Positions 8,775 to 17,051 of a stretch of DNA of 64,000 nt are shown one piece after another (the stretch's first letter is position 1; every line of letters starts with the position of its first letter). The position numbers were made by a program, and so were the translations under genes. Source of the DNA: Alphaproteobacteria bacterium (GTDB lineage Bacteria; Pseudomonadota; Alphaproteobacteria; Sphingomonadales; Sphingomonadaceae); assembly GCA_030424845.1 (NCBI GenBank), contig JAUHWC010000002.1, positions 124,001 to 188,000 of the forward strand. The letters are read 5' to 3'. Under the pieces are notes generated by a model. It was not told the origin of the DNA. It searched no databases and saw only the letters and a list, made by a program, of their open reading frames with translations.

Positions 8775-10961
8775 TTACGGCACGCCCTGCGGCGGATCCG
8801 CCCCGCGCCGCACGGTGACATTGCCGCGCCCGCCATCGCCCGGCAAGGCACCGCCGGTAGCCTGTTCGAGGAAATCATCGCTCGCGGCCGGAGGTGGTTC
8901 GGGCAGGCCCATCGTGTCCACGCTGTTGCCCTGCACGGACGAACCCTGGCGCCCGCCCCCGGAAATCTCGCCATCGACGTCGGCCTGGCTGCGTCCCAGG
9001 GCATCGCCGCCGGGCGAGATCAGATTGCCCTGTTCGTCGATATAGTAATAGTCGCCCGGATCGCCGAAGTAGAACTCGTCATCCGGTTCCAGTTGCCATT
9101 CGGGCAATTGCAGGTCGGTATCGAATTCCTCTTCCGGCCGGTCCCTGACGGCATAGCGCATGAAGGCGGCAAAGGCGCGCGCAGGGGCGGTGCCGCCTTG
9201 CAGACCGGAAACGCGGGCATTGTCATCGCGGCCCATCCACACGCCGGTGGTGATGCCGGATGAAAAGCCGACGAAATAGCCATCCTTGTTGTCGCTGGTG
9301 GTACCCGTCTTGCCGGCAACCGGCCTGCCGATCTGCGCCGCACGGCCCGTTCCAGTGTTGACTGCCGTCTGCAACAGGTCAGTGATCCCGGCAGCGACGT
9401 AATCCGGCACCAGCGTATAGCTGCGCGGCTCCTTGCGCTTGTACAGCTCCTCGCCGTCGGCATTGGTCACGCGGATGATGCCATAGGGTTCGATCGACTG
9501 GCCCCTTGCGGAAACCGCGGCGAAGGCGCGCGTCATGTCGATCAGCCGGACCTCGTTGGTGCCCAATACCATCGAGGGATAGCTGGATATCTCGGTGGTG
9601 ATGCCGAAGCGGCGTGCCATGTTGGCGACGTTCGAGAAGCCGACCTCGTTGCCGAGTTGTGCGGCCACCGTGTTGACCGAATAGGCAAAGGCGGTGCGCA
9701 CATCGATATCGCCGCTGTAGCGGCCGTTGGAATTGCGCGGGCTCCACCCGTCGATGGTGACCGGCACGTCCTTGACCGGAGAGCTGGGGACATATCCCGC
9801 TTCCAGCGCAGTGAGATAGACAAACAGTTTCCACGACGATCCGGGCTGGCGCAGCGCGGTGACGGCGCGGTTGTAATTGCTGGTCACGTAATCGGTGCCG
9901 CCGACCATCGCCAGGATTGCCCCGTCGCGGTCAAGGCTGACCAGCGCACCCTGCGTGCCGTCGGGCACGTTGGACTGGATCGCGGTGGTCGCCGCCGCCT
10001 GCATGCCGGTATCCAGCGTGGTCCACACCTCGATCGGCTCGAAAGTGTCGTTGGGCAGCAGCAGGTCCAGCTGCGGCAAGACGTAGTCGGTGAAATAGCG
10101 GACCGAGTTCTGCCCTGATTCCTCGCGCAGCTTCACGGTGGAGACATCCACCTGCCGCGCCAGCGCCGGGTCCAGATCGCCGTAACGCACCATCTGGCCG
10201 ACCACCACATTCGCGCGGCCCACGGCAGCATCGATATCGGCGGTGGGGGAATAGCGGCTGGGCGCCTTGACCAGCCCGGCGATGATGGCTGCCTCCTCCA
10301 GCGTCAGCTCGCGCGCCGAATGGCTGAAGAACCGGCGGCTGGCGGAATCGATGCCGTATGCACCACCACCGAAATAGACCTTGTTGAGGTACAGCTCGAG
10401 GATCTGTTCCTTCGAGAACTTCCATTCGAGCGCCATCGCCAGGATCGCCTCGTTGATCTTGCGATCGAGCGAGCGGTTGGAATTGAGGAAGATGTTGCGG
10501 GCGAGCTGCTGGGTGATGGTCGAGGTGGCCGAAACCTGCCGGTCCTCGCTGAAGGCATTGTAGACGGCGCGCGCCAGGCCAAGCGGGTCCACCCCGGGAT
10601 GCGAATAGAAGCGATGATCCTCGACCGAGACCATCGCCTGCTTCATGACCTCGGGAATCTCGTCATCATGCAGCCATTCGCCATAGGATGGCCCGAGCGA
10701 GACGATCTCGCTGCCATCGCGTGCGCGCACGATGATCGATTGTCCGGTCTGGCTGGACATGAGGGCAGAATAGGATGGCATGTCGCGCGCGGCGAAGAAC
10801 ACCGCCGTACCCAGCGCGATCGCACCGAGGATGCCCACCGCAACGCCTGCCAGCGCCAGGCGCTTGAACCACAGCCAGAAGGCAGCCTTCCAGCCGCGCT
10901 TTTCCGGTTTGCGCTTGCTGCTGCGCGAAGATCTGGAGCGCGAGCCCCGCCTGCTTGCCAT
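8775..10961 (-). CDS. mrcA: Penicillin-binding protein 1A family, bifunctional peptidoglycan synthase
   Basis: Polymerises glycan strands and cross-links stem peptides in the periplasm. It has 728 residues from ATG 10959-10961, which has AGAAGGG eight bases upstream; an upstream TTG is less likely. A very basic cytoplasmic tail precedes one membrane helix (about residues 28-55). The GT51 domain follows with VSVEDHRFYSHPGVDPLG and TITQQLARN. The transpeptidase domain has SxxK (GSSWK), SVN and KTGTT motifs, so all catalytic residues are present. The tail is rich in Asp, Gly and Pro. It converges on the Do protease. Confidence 0.94.
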   Translation of the reverse strand: MASRRGSRSRSSRSSKRKPEKRGWKAAFWLWFKRLALAGVAVGILGAIALGTAVFFAARDMPSYSALMSSQTGQSIIVRARDGSEIVSLGPSYGEWLHDDEIPEVMKQAMVSVEDHRFYSHPGVDPLGLARAVYNAFSEDRQVSATSTITQQLARNIFLNSNRSLDRKINEAILAMALEWKFSKEQILELYLNKVYFGGGAYGIDSASRRFFSHSARELTLEEAAIIAGLVKAPSRYSPTADIDAAVGRANVVVGQMVRYGDLDPALARQVDVSTVKLREESGQNSVRYFTDYVLPQLDLLLPNDTFEPIEVWTTLDTGMQAAATTAIQSNVPDGTQGALVSLDRDGAILAMVGGTDYVTSNYNRAVTALRQPGSSWKLFVYLTALEAGYVPSSPVKDVPVTIDGWSPRNSNGRYSGDIDVRTAFAYSVNTVAAQLGNEVGFSNVANMARRFGITTEISSYPSMVLGTNEVRLIDMTRAFAAVSARGQSIEPYGIIRVTNADGEELYKRKEPRSYTLVPDYVAAGITDLLQTAVNTGTGRAAQIGRPVAGKTGTTSDNKDGYFVGFSSGITTGVWMGRDDNARVSGLQGGTAPARAFAAFMRYAVRDRPEEEFDTDLQLPEWQLEPDDEFYFGDPGDYYYIDEQGNLISPGGDALGRSQADVDGEISGGGRQGSSVQGNSVDTMGLPEPPPAASDDFLEQATGGALPGDGGRGNVTVRRGADPPQGVP

Positions 10962-11141
10962 CTGGACCCTTCTCAACCCCGCTAGCGGCCCGTGCCCGGC
11001 ATGGCCTGCCCGGCGTTACAATCCATCACCTCTTGCATAGGCCAAACGTAACGCAGCGTGAACGCCATTGCTTGCCGCAAGCGTAACTTATCCTCCGCCA
11101 ACTGCCTCGATGGCCAGGATGCGGCGGGACGACATGGCGCG

Positions 11142-11813
11142 TCAACTGTTCACATCGGCATAGTGGCGCGGCGGGGGCAGGCCTTCCATCTTGTCGGCCA
11201 GCAGCGGGCCGAAGCTGGGGCGGCTCTTCATCACGCGATACCATGCCTGCGCCTCCTCGTGCCCGTTCCAGTCCACCCCGCCGAGGTAATCAACCACCGA
11301 AATCTGGGCGGCGGCGGCAAAGTCCGCCAGGCTCAGCTGGTTGCCGGCCAGCCAGCGGCGGTTACCCACCAGCCAGTCTATGTAGTCGAGATGTTCGTGC
11401 GCCAGCCGCATGGCACTGCGCAGCAAGGTGGAATCCGGCGCGGTGCGCAGGATCAGCCGCTTCTTCATCTTCTCGTGCAGCAGCGGGTGGGTGACATCGG
11501 CAAAGAAGATCTGGTCGAACAAGGCGACCAGCCGCCGGATCTCGGCACGCTGCGCGGCACTGCCCAGCACCAAGGGGCTGCGATCCACGGTTTCTTCCAT
11601 GTACTCGCAGATCGCCTGGCTATCGACCAGCGTGATGCGGCGCGCGGCATCGTGCAGCACGGGGGTGCGGCCGGCCGGGTTGAGCTGGTAGAACTCGTCA
11701 GGCGCATCCCATGGCTGCACGGTGACGGGATCGAAGCTCACATCCTTCTCGCTCAAGGCAAGGCGGGTCTTGCGCGAGAACGGACACAGGGCAAAATGAT
11801 AGAGGGTCCACAT
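11142..11813 (-). CDS. fzlA: GST-fold protein, probable FtsZ-binding FzlA
   Basis: A 223-residue glutathione-S-transferase-fold protein starting MWTLYHFALCPFSRKTRLAL. The thioredoxin-like N-terminal domain has LNPAGRTPVL and DSQAICEYMEET, and the helical C-terminal domain has RWLAGNQLSLADFAAAAQIS. The C-terminus ends PPPRHYADVNS. This start and the PPxHY-type tail resemble alphaproteobacterial FzlA, which binds curved FtsZ filaments and is needed for constriction in Caulobacter. A generic GST is the alternative. A longer in-frame start (11846) would add 11 residues. No catabolic partner is adjacent downstream. Confidence 0.65.
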   Translation of the reverse strand: MWTLYHFALCPFSRKTRLALSEKDVSFDPVTVQPWDAPDEFYQLNPAGRTPVLHDAARRITLVDSQAICEYMEETVDRSPLVLGSAAQRAEIRRLVALFDQIFFADVTHPLLHEKMKKRLILRTAPDSTLLRSAMRLAHEHLDYIDWLVGNRRWLAGNQLSLADFAAAAQISVVDYLGGVDWNGHEEAQAWYRVMKSRPSFGPLLADKMEGLPPPRHYADVNS

Positions 11814-11845
11814 GGAATGACGCTCTTGCCGCAAGCGCGGTTTCA

Positions 11846-12208
11846 CTACAATCCTGATTGCTCCAGAAGTTGCAGGCAGGCGGGCATAACGCGCGGTAAA
11901 TCGCCATTGTCCCAGATATCCTGCGCCTCGCGGGAGAGCTCGGCTTCGATCGCGGCGATATCCAGCTGCGCTTCATCCATCACCCGGGCGCTGGCCAGCA
12001 CGAAGAATTCCTTCCCCCGCTCGGCCATCGGCGGGTATTGCAAGGCCTCCTGGTTGCCATTGCCCTGGCCGAAGGCGACCATGGCGAAGGCCGCCGAACA
12101 GCGCAGCAGCATGCGTTGTTCGAGGCTCAGGTTCACCGGCTCGGCAGATTGCGCGCCGGCCTGGGCCGGAAGCATCAGCGCGGCGAGAATCGGCAGCAGC
12201 TGTCTCAT
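11846..12208 (-). CDS. Small secreted protein of unknown function
   Basis: 120 residues with a clear Sec signal (MRQLLPILAALMLPAQAGAQ, cleavage after about residue 20). The mature part is mostly helical and polar, with two cysteines near residues 37 and 111 that could form a disulfide. I do not recognise the family. It lies between the NTF2-fold gene (38 bases upstream) and fzlA (32 bases downstream), all on the minus strand, so the three may share a transcript. The start is the only ATG giving a signal peptide. Confidence 0.72.
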   Translation of the reverse strand: MRQLLPILAALMLPAQAGAQSAEPVNLSLEQRMLLRCSAAFAMVAFGQGNGNQEALQYPPMAERGKEFFVLASARVMDEAQLDIAAIEAELSREAQDIWDNGDLPRVMPACLQLLEQSGL

Positions 12209-12246
12209 ACCCTTTACCCTGGCCAGCCGGACATGAACGCGGGCCT

Positions 12247-12771
12247 TCACCCGATCGCCTCTTGCGCCAGCGCATCCATCGCCAGCACCGGGTTGACGCT
12301 GCCGCTTTCGCGCCCTTCGAGGAATTCGTTGCGGATGTTGCGGTAGAAGAACTTCCATTCGCCATCCACGCGCTTCAGCTGGTCCTCGTAAATGCCGTAG
12401 GTGCCCATCTTGATGGTCTTGCGGCCTGCCTCGTTGCGTTCGCCGCCATTGTCGAACTCGAACCAGAAGCCGGTATGCCATGCCAGGTCGCCTTCGACGC
12501 GGATGGTCGAATGGCACAGCACGTGGCGCAGCAGGGCGGGTTGGCCGTCGATATCGGTGAACATTTTGCCCACCCGCTCCTTGAACGCCTTGGCCTCGGC
12601 GCGGATGTTCTCCCGTCCGGTCACCGTGCCGGTGGCATAGTCCAGCGTGCCGTCCTCGGTGAAGGTATCGGCGTATGTATCGAAATCGTTGTAATCCATG
12701 GCCATCAGGTAGCGAGACATCAGGTCCTCGATCTCGGCGCGGTCCTGCGCATAGGTGCTGGGGTATTTCAT
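12247..12771 (-). CDS. NTF2/SnoaL-fold protein, candidate cytoplasmic formaldehyde lyase (LdpA-like)
   Basis: 174 residues from ATG 12769-12771, preceded by GGAGAAGG. It belongs to the SnoaL-like/NTF2 cone fold: YAQDRAEIEDLMSRYLMA at the N-terminus, then TFTEDGTLDY, TGRENIR and LRHVLCHSTIRVEGD, with KMGTYGIYEDQL near the end. It has no export signal. Known members include dehydratases and isomerases, and also the sphingomonad diarylpropane lyase LdpA, which releases formaldehyde without a cofactor to make lignostilbene. The nearby LigW, aldehyde dehydrogenase, lignostilbene dioxygenase and formaldehyde-oxidation genes make a lyase role attractive. That is inference, not shown by residues. It has a clear exported paralogue at 52054-52656. 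Confidence 0.75.
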   Translation of the reverse strand: MKYPSTYAQDRAEIEDLMSRYLMAMDYNDFDTYADTFTEDGTLDYATGTVTGRENIRAEAKAFKERVGKMFTDIDGQPALLRHVLCHSTIRVEGDLAWHTGFWFEFDNGGERNEAGRKTIKMGTYGIYEDQLKRVDGEWKFFYRNIRNEFLEGRESGSVNPVLAMDALAQEAIG

Positions 12772-12803
12772 GCCTTCTCCCTCTCTTGCGCCTGGCCGCA
12801 TGT

Positions 12804-12820
12804 GCGACAAATGGCGACAA
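12804..12820. promoter_or_regulatory. Direct repeat in divergent promoter region
   Basis: GCGACAA occurs twice (12804-12810 and 12814-12820), spaced ten bases apart, one helical turn. The pair lies in the 156-base gap between the NTF2-fold gene and the MFS gene. It is a candidate operator; no regulator is assigned. Confidence 0.3.
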
Positions 12821-12927
12821 CTGTTTGACCTGCATCATTCCCTACGGCCCCGATCCGGGCAAGAGCAAGCGGGCAAGGAAGGGCCCTGGCCGCCCGAACC
12901 GGAAACACGTGGAAGAGGACTTGCCCA

Positions 12928-14343
12928 ATGGCCGTTGCCGTCAATGCGGATATTGCGCCTGTTGCTGAAAACACGCCTGCCGACGCATCTGCGAGCAGCC
13001 TGCCATGGCCATCCGAACGGGCCGGATCATGGGCGCTGTTCGTGGTGATCTTCGCCACTTTCCTCAACTTCTTCGACACCACCGTGTTCGCCATGCTGGC
13101 AGAACGGATCAAGACCAGCTTCAACCTGTCCGACAGCGCGCTGGGCTTCGTGCTGGGACCGGCCCGCGTGGTCGCCTTCGTGTTCGTGGGCATCCCGCTG
13201 TCACGCCTCGTCGATATCTATCCGCGCAAGTATGTGCTGTCGGCCAGCATCGCGGTGCTGGGCGGGATTACCGCGCTGGGCGGGATCGCACAGAACTTTG
13301 CCCAGCTGGTGGGCAGCCGGTTGTTCGTGGGCGCAGGCGGCGCGGCCAACGGGCCGGGCAGCTATTCGCTGATGGCGGATTTCTTCCGCCCGGCGCGCTA
13401 TCCCGTCGTCTTTGCGCTGATGCAGCTGTCCTACATCGGCGCCAGCGCATTGGGCGTGTGGGGTGGTGGCCGCCTGCTGGCGCTGACCGACAGCCTGCCC
13501 GAACACACCGAGGTGATCGGCCTGTCGATCTTCAACTGGCAATGGATCCTGATCGGCATCGGCGTGCCTTGCCTGCTGGCATCGATCATGTTCCTGACCA
13601 TTCGCGAACCGGCGCGCCGCAATCCGCCGGACGCCGCGCCGCTGGTGCCTGCCGATGCTCCGCTGGGACGCAAGCTGCTCGCCTTCACCGGCCTCGATGC
13701 GTTGAAAGCCATCAATGTGCGCAAGGCGGTGTACTGGCCGCTGTTCGGCGCGCTGGCGATGTCTGCGATCGAAAGCCAGGGCCTGCCGGCCTGGCGCGTT
13801 CCCTTTCTTGCGCGCACCTATGGCTGGAACGAGGCGGAGATCGGCGACTTCATGGCCCCGCTGCTGCTGGGTGCCAGCCTTGCAGGGCTGCTGGTCGGCG
13901 GCTTCTTTGTGACCTGGATGAACAAGCGCAATGCCGACGGCAATATCCGCGCCACGGCGATCATCTTCACCTGCACCACCGTGTTCGCCATTGCCACGCC
14001 GCTGATGCCCAGCGGCGAACTGGCGATTGCCTGCATGGCGATGACCAGCTTCTTCGGCCTTGCCGGTGCGCCTGCCCAGAACGGTGCGATCCAGCGGATC
14101 GCCCCCAACGAGATGCGCGGGCAGGTCACTGCGCTCTACCTGTTCATGTATACCTTCTTCGGCGCGATGGGCAGCTTCGTGATCGGCACGGTGAGCGATG
14201 TGATCGTGGGCGATCCGGCCAAGCTGTGGCAGGCGCTGCTGATCGTCGCCGCCGTATTCATGCCGATTGCCACCTTCTTCATGTATCGCGCGATCAAGCC
14301 TTATGGCGAGGAGGTCCGCCGGTTGCAGGCCGCAGGCCTCTGA
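12928..14343 (+). CDS. MFS transporter, spinster-like, probable aromatic substrate carrier
   Basis: 471 residues with about 12 membrane helices. A 35-residue polar N-terminus precedes the first helix (ALFVVIFATFLNFFDTTVFA). The cytoplasmic loop between helices 2 and 3 has IPLSRLVDIYPRKYVL, a variant of the MFS signature. A large polar loop separates the two halves near residues 225-260. The family covers lipid and organic-anion carriers, and in sphingomonads such genes often sit in aromatic catabolic clusters. It is divergent from the NTF2-fold gene and 215 bases ahead of the aldehyde dehydrogenase operon. Substrate is unknown. Confidence 0.87.
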   Translation: MAVAVNADIAPVAENTPADASASSLPWPSERAGSWALFVVIFATFLNFFDTTVFAMLAERIKTSFNLSDSALGFVLGPARVVAFVFVGIPLSRLVDIYPRKYVLSASIAVLGGITALGGIAQNFAQLVGSRLFVGAGGAANGPGSYSLMADFFRPARYPVVFALMQLSYIGASALGVWGGGRLLALTDSLPEHTEVIGLSIFNWQWILIGIGVPCLLASIMFLTIREPARRNPPDAAPLVPADAPLGRKLLAFTGLDALKAINVRKAVYWPLFGALAMSAIESQGLPAWRVPFLARTYGWNEAEIGDFMAPLLLGASLAGLLVGGFFVTWMNKRNADGNIRATAIIFTCTTVFAIATPLMPSGELAIACMAMTSFFGLAGAPAQNGAIQRIAPNEMRGQVTALYLFMYTFFGAMGSFVIGTVSDVIVGDPAKLWQALLIVAAVFMPIATFFMYRAIKPYGEEVRRLQAAGL

Positions 14344-14401
14344 CCATCTCCCGGCACGCGCTGCGATGCGCCGTTGACTAATCCGCGCAGCTCCCACAAT
14401 T

Positions 14402-14416
14402 GTAAGCACTGCATAC
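14402..14416. promoter_or_regulatory. Near-palindrome upstream of the aldehyde dehydrogenase-LigW operon
   Basis: GTAAGCA-C-TGCATAC is a 7-1-7 inverted repeat with one mismatch, about 140 bases before the operon's first start codon. It overlaps CAATTGTA (14397-14404), which also occurs ahead of the exported dioxygenase operon at 48315. Candidate regulator site, possibly of the MarR type encoded at 26763. Confidence 0.3.
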
Positions 14417-14558
14417 GATTTTGGGAGAGAATCGGGAGTGCGCTGCTTGCTGCCCGTGCCGTGTGGTGCGCCGGCTGCAATTGCCCTTTACACCGTCTCG
14501 TCCCAAGCCATAGACCAGCCGCACGACCCGCCCAGATCGCGGGACTTGGGAGACAATG

Positions 14559-15989
14559 ATGACCGATTATCCTTCGCTGCACATGATCATCGATGGCGAG
14601 AAGGTGTCTGGCGGTGGCCGCCGCACCTTCGATGTCGTGAACCCGGTAACGGGCGAAACGCTGGCCGAGCTGCCGCTGGCCGAAGCCGCGGATCTCGACC
14701 GTGCGCTGCAGGTGGCAGAGCGTGGCTTCCGGATCTGGCGCAAGTCCACCCCGCAGGAACGCGCGCAGGTTCTGCAGGGCGCTGCCCGCCTGATGATGGA
14801 ACGCGCGGACGACATGGCCCGCATCGCCACGATGGAAGAGGGCAAGCCCTTCCACGAAGCGAAGATCGAGCTGATGATGAATGTCGGCCTGTTCAACTTC
14901 TATGCCGGCGAATGCAGCCGCCTCTACGGCCGCGAACTGGTGCGCCCGGAAGGCATGCGTTCCACCGTGCGGTGGGAACCGGTCGGCCCCGTTGCCGCAT
15001 TCGCCCCGTGGAACTTCCCGCTGGGCAATCCGGGCCGCAAGCTAGGCGCACCGATCGCCGCGGGCTGTTCGGTGATCCTGAAAAGCGCGGAAGAAACACC
15101 CGCATCGGCGCTGGCCGTGTTGCAGTGCCTGCTCGATGCAGGCCTTCCCAAGGAAGTGGCGCAGGCCGTGTTCGGCGTTCCCGATGAAGTGAGCACCCAC
15201 CTGCTCGCCAGCCCGATCATCCGCAAGCTGTCCTTCACCGGCTCCACCGTGGTCGGCAAGCACCTTGCCAAGCTTGCGGCCGAGAACATGATCCGCACCA
15301 CGATGGAACTGGGCGGCCACGGCCCGGTGCTGGTGTTCAACGATGCCGACGTGGAGAAGGCGCTGCAGAATGCCGTCGGCGGCAAGTACCGCAACGCCGG
15401 GCAGGTCTGCGTGTCGCCCACGCGCTTCATCGTGCAGGAAGACGTGTTCGAGAAGTTCCGCGACGGTTTCATCGAAGGCGCCAGGGCTCAGGTCGTGGGT
15501 GACGGGCTTGTCGATGGCACCACCATGGGCCCGATGGCCAACCCGCGCCGCCCCGAAGCGATCGACCGCTTCATCTCCAATGCGGTGGACAAGGGTGCCA
15601 AGCTGGGCACCGGCGGCAAGCGCATCGGCAACCAGGGCTTTTTCTTCGAACCCAGCGTGATCTCCGAAGTGCCGCTGGATGCCGACATCATGAACGAGGA
15701 ACCGTTCGGCCCGGTCGCCATCATCAATCCCTACCGCACGGAAGAGGACATGATCGCCGAGGCAAACCGCCTGCCCTATGGCCTCGCCGCCTACAGCTGG
15801 ACCAACGATGTCTATCGCCAGCGTCGCCTGGCAGACCAGCTGGAAGCCGGCATGGTTGGCGTGAACACGCACATGATCGGCGGCGCGGATGCTCCCTTTG
15901 GCGGCGTGAAGTGGTCCGGCCACGGCAGCGAGGATGGCCCCGAAGGCGTCAAGGCCTGCATGGTGCTGAAAGCCGTTCACGAAGGATAA
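14559..15989 (+). CDS. NAD(P)-dependent aldehyde dehydrogenase
   Basis: Oxidises an aldehyde to the acid; 476 residues, a normal family length. Motifs are AFAPWNFPLGNPGRK (cofactor/oxyanion Asn), SFTGSTVVGKH, the general-base glutamate in MELGGHGPVLVF, the catalytic cysteine in NAGQVCVSPTR, and NEEPFGPVAII near the C-terminus. Two ATGs are adjacent (14556, 14559); the second is better spaced from GGGAG. It is first in a five-gene operon, six bases ahead of ligW. The neighbour suggests an aromatic aldehyde such as vanillin or a 5-formyl compound as substrate. That is inferred from context only. Confidence 0.92.
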   Translation: MTDYPSLHMIIDGEKVSGGGRRTFDVVNPVTGETLAELPLAEAADLDRALQVAERGFRIWRKSTPQERAQVLQGAARLMMERADDMARIATMEEGKPFHEAKIELMMNVGLFNFYAGECSRLYGRELVRPEGMRSTVRWEPVGPVAAFAPWNFPLGNPGRKLGAPIAAGCSVILKSAEETPASALAVLQCLLDAGLPKEVAQAVFGVPDEVSTHLLASPIIRKLSFTGSTVVGKHLAKLAAENMIRTTMELGGHGPVLVFNDADVEKALQNAVGGKYRNAGQVCVSPTRFIVQEDVFEKFRDGFIEGARAQVVGDGLVDGTTMGPMANPRRPEAIDRFISNAVDKGAKLGTGGKRIGNQGFFFEPSVISEVPLDADIMNEEPFGPVAIINPYRTEEDMIAEANRLPYGLAAYSWTNDVYRQRRLADQLEAGMVGVNTHMIGGADAPFGGVKWSGHGSEDGPEGVKACMVLKAVHEG

Positions 15990-15995
15990 GCGAAG

Positions 15996-17051
15996 ATGTC
16001 TCACGAACTGAAGACCGGCGGTGACCGCGGATACCTGCGCATCGCCACAGAAGAAGCCTTTGCCACGGCCGAGCAGCTGGATGCGATCCTGCGGCTGGTG
16101 AAGGAAGGCAAGGCCGACAAGGGTACCGTCTCGCTGTGGGGTTTTTACGGCACCTCGCCGTCCGAACGCACCACCTTCATCCGCGAACGGCTGCTGGACC
16201 TGGGCGAACTGCGCATCGGCGCGATGGACGCTGCCGGGATCGACAAGGCCGTGCTGGCGCTGACCAGCCCGGGCGTGCAGTCGATCCACGATGTCGAGGA
16301 GGCCAAGGGCATTGCTGCGCGCGCCAACGATCACCTGGCCGCAGCCTGCGAGAAGTATCCCGATCGCTTTTACGGCATGACCGCGATCTGCCCGCAGGAC
16401 CCGGAATGGTCTGCCGCCGAACTGAAGCGCGGCAAGGAGGAGCTGGGCTTCCACGGCGTGCAGGTGAACAGCCACACCCATGGCCACTACCTGGACGAGG
16501 AACAGTTCGACCCCATCCTGCGCACCTGCGCGGAAGAGGGCATCCCGCTCTACATCCACCCGCAGGGCCCGCCCGACGGCATGATCGGCGGCATGGTGGA
16601 AGCCGGCCTTGAAGGCGCTGTCTTCGGCTTCGCGGTGGAAACCAGCTATCACGCGCTGCGCCTGCTGACGACGGGCGTGTTCGACCGCTATCCCGACCTG
16701 CAACTGGTGCTCGGCCACGGTGCCGAAGGCCTGCCCTTCTGGATCGACCGGTTGAACTACATGTTCAACGCCGGTGTCCGCTCGCAGCGCTACGAGCGGC
16801 TGAAGCCCCTCAAGCACCCGCTGCATTACTACCTGCGCAACAATGTGTGGGGCACCACCAGCGGCCTGCCTTCGCCTGCCTCCATCAAGCTGATGATGGA
16901 GGTAATGGGCGAGGATCGCGTGATGTATGCGATGGACTATCCCTATCAGTATGTGCCGGCCGAAGTGGAACTGCTGGACGACATGGACCTGCCGGCGGAA
17001 ACGCTGAAGAAGTTCTTCCAGACCAACGCGGAAGGCCTGTTCAAGCTGTGA
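15996..17051 (+). CDS. ligW: 5-carboxyvanillate decarboxylase (LigW-type amidohydrolase)
   Basis: A metal-dependent decarboxylase of the amidohydrolase superfamily (351 residues) that converts 5-carboxyvanillate to vanillate in sphingomonad lignin pathways. The residues reported for SYK-6 LigW fall at the same numbers here: Glu19 in IATEEAF, His188 in YIHPQG and Asp314 in AMDYPYQY as metal ligands, with Tyr51, Arg58, His241 and Arg252 around the substrate. The opening KTGGDRGYLRIATEEAF and the closing FFQTNAEGLFKL are hallmark segments. Related gamma-resorcylate decarboxylases are the alternative. The aldehyde dehydrogenase upstream could make its acid substrate. Its stop overlaps the methyltransferase start by four bases. 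Confidence 0.85.
   Translation: MSHELKTGGDRGYLRIATEEAFATAEQLDAILRLVKEGKADKGTVSLWGFYGTSPSERTTFIRERLLDLGELRIGAMDAAGIDKAVLALTSPGVQSIHDVEEAKGIAARANDHLAAACEKYPDRFYGMTAICPQDPEWSAAELKRGKEELGFHGVQVNSHTHGHYLDEEQFDPILRTCAEEGIPLYIHPQGPPDGMIGGMVEAGLEGAVFGFAVETSYHALRLLTTGVFDRYPDLQLVLGHGAEGLPFWIDRLNYMFNAGVRSQRYERLKPLKHPLHYYLRNNVWGTTSGLPSPASIKLMMEVMGEDRVMYAMDYPYQYVPAEVELLDDMDLPAETLKKFFQTNAEGLFKL

Noticed and set aside
11846-12838. Single 330-residue minus-strand gene spanning the NTF2-fold region
   Set aside because: Its first two thirds are an out-of-frame reading of the NTF2-fold gene; only the last 120 residues, with their own signal peptide, are real.
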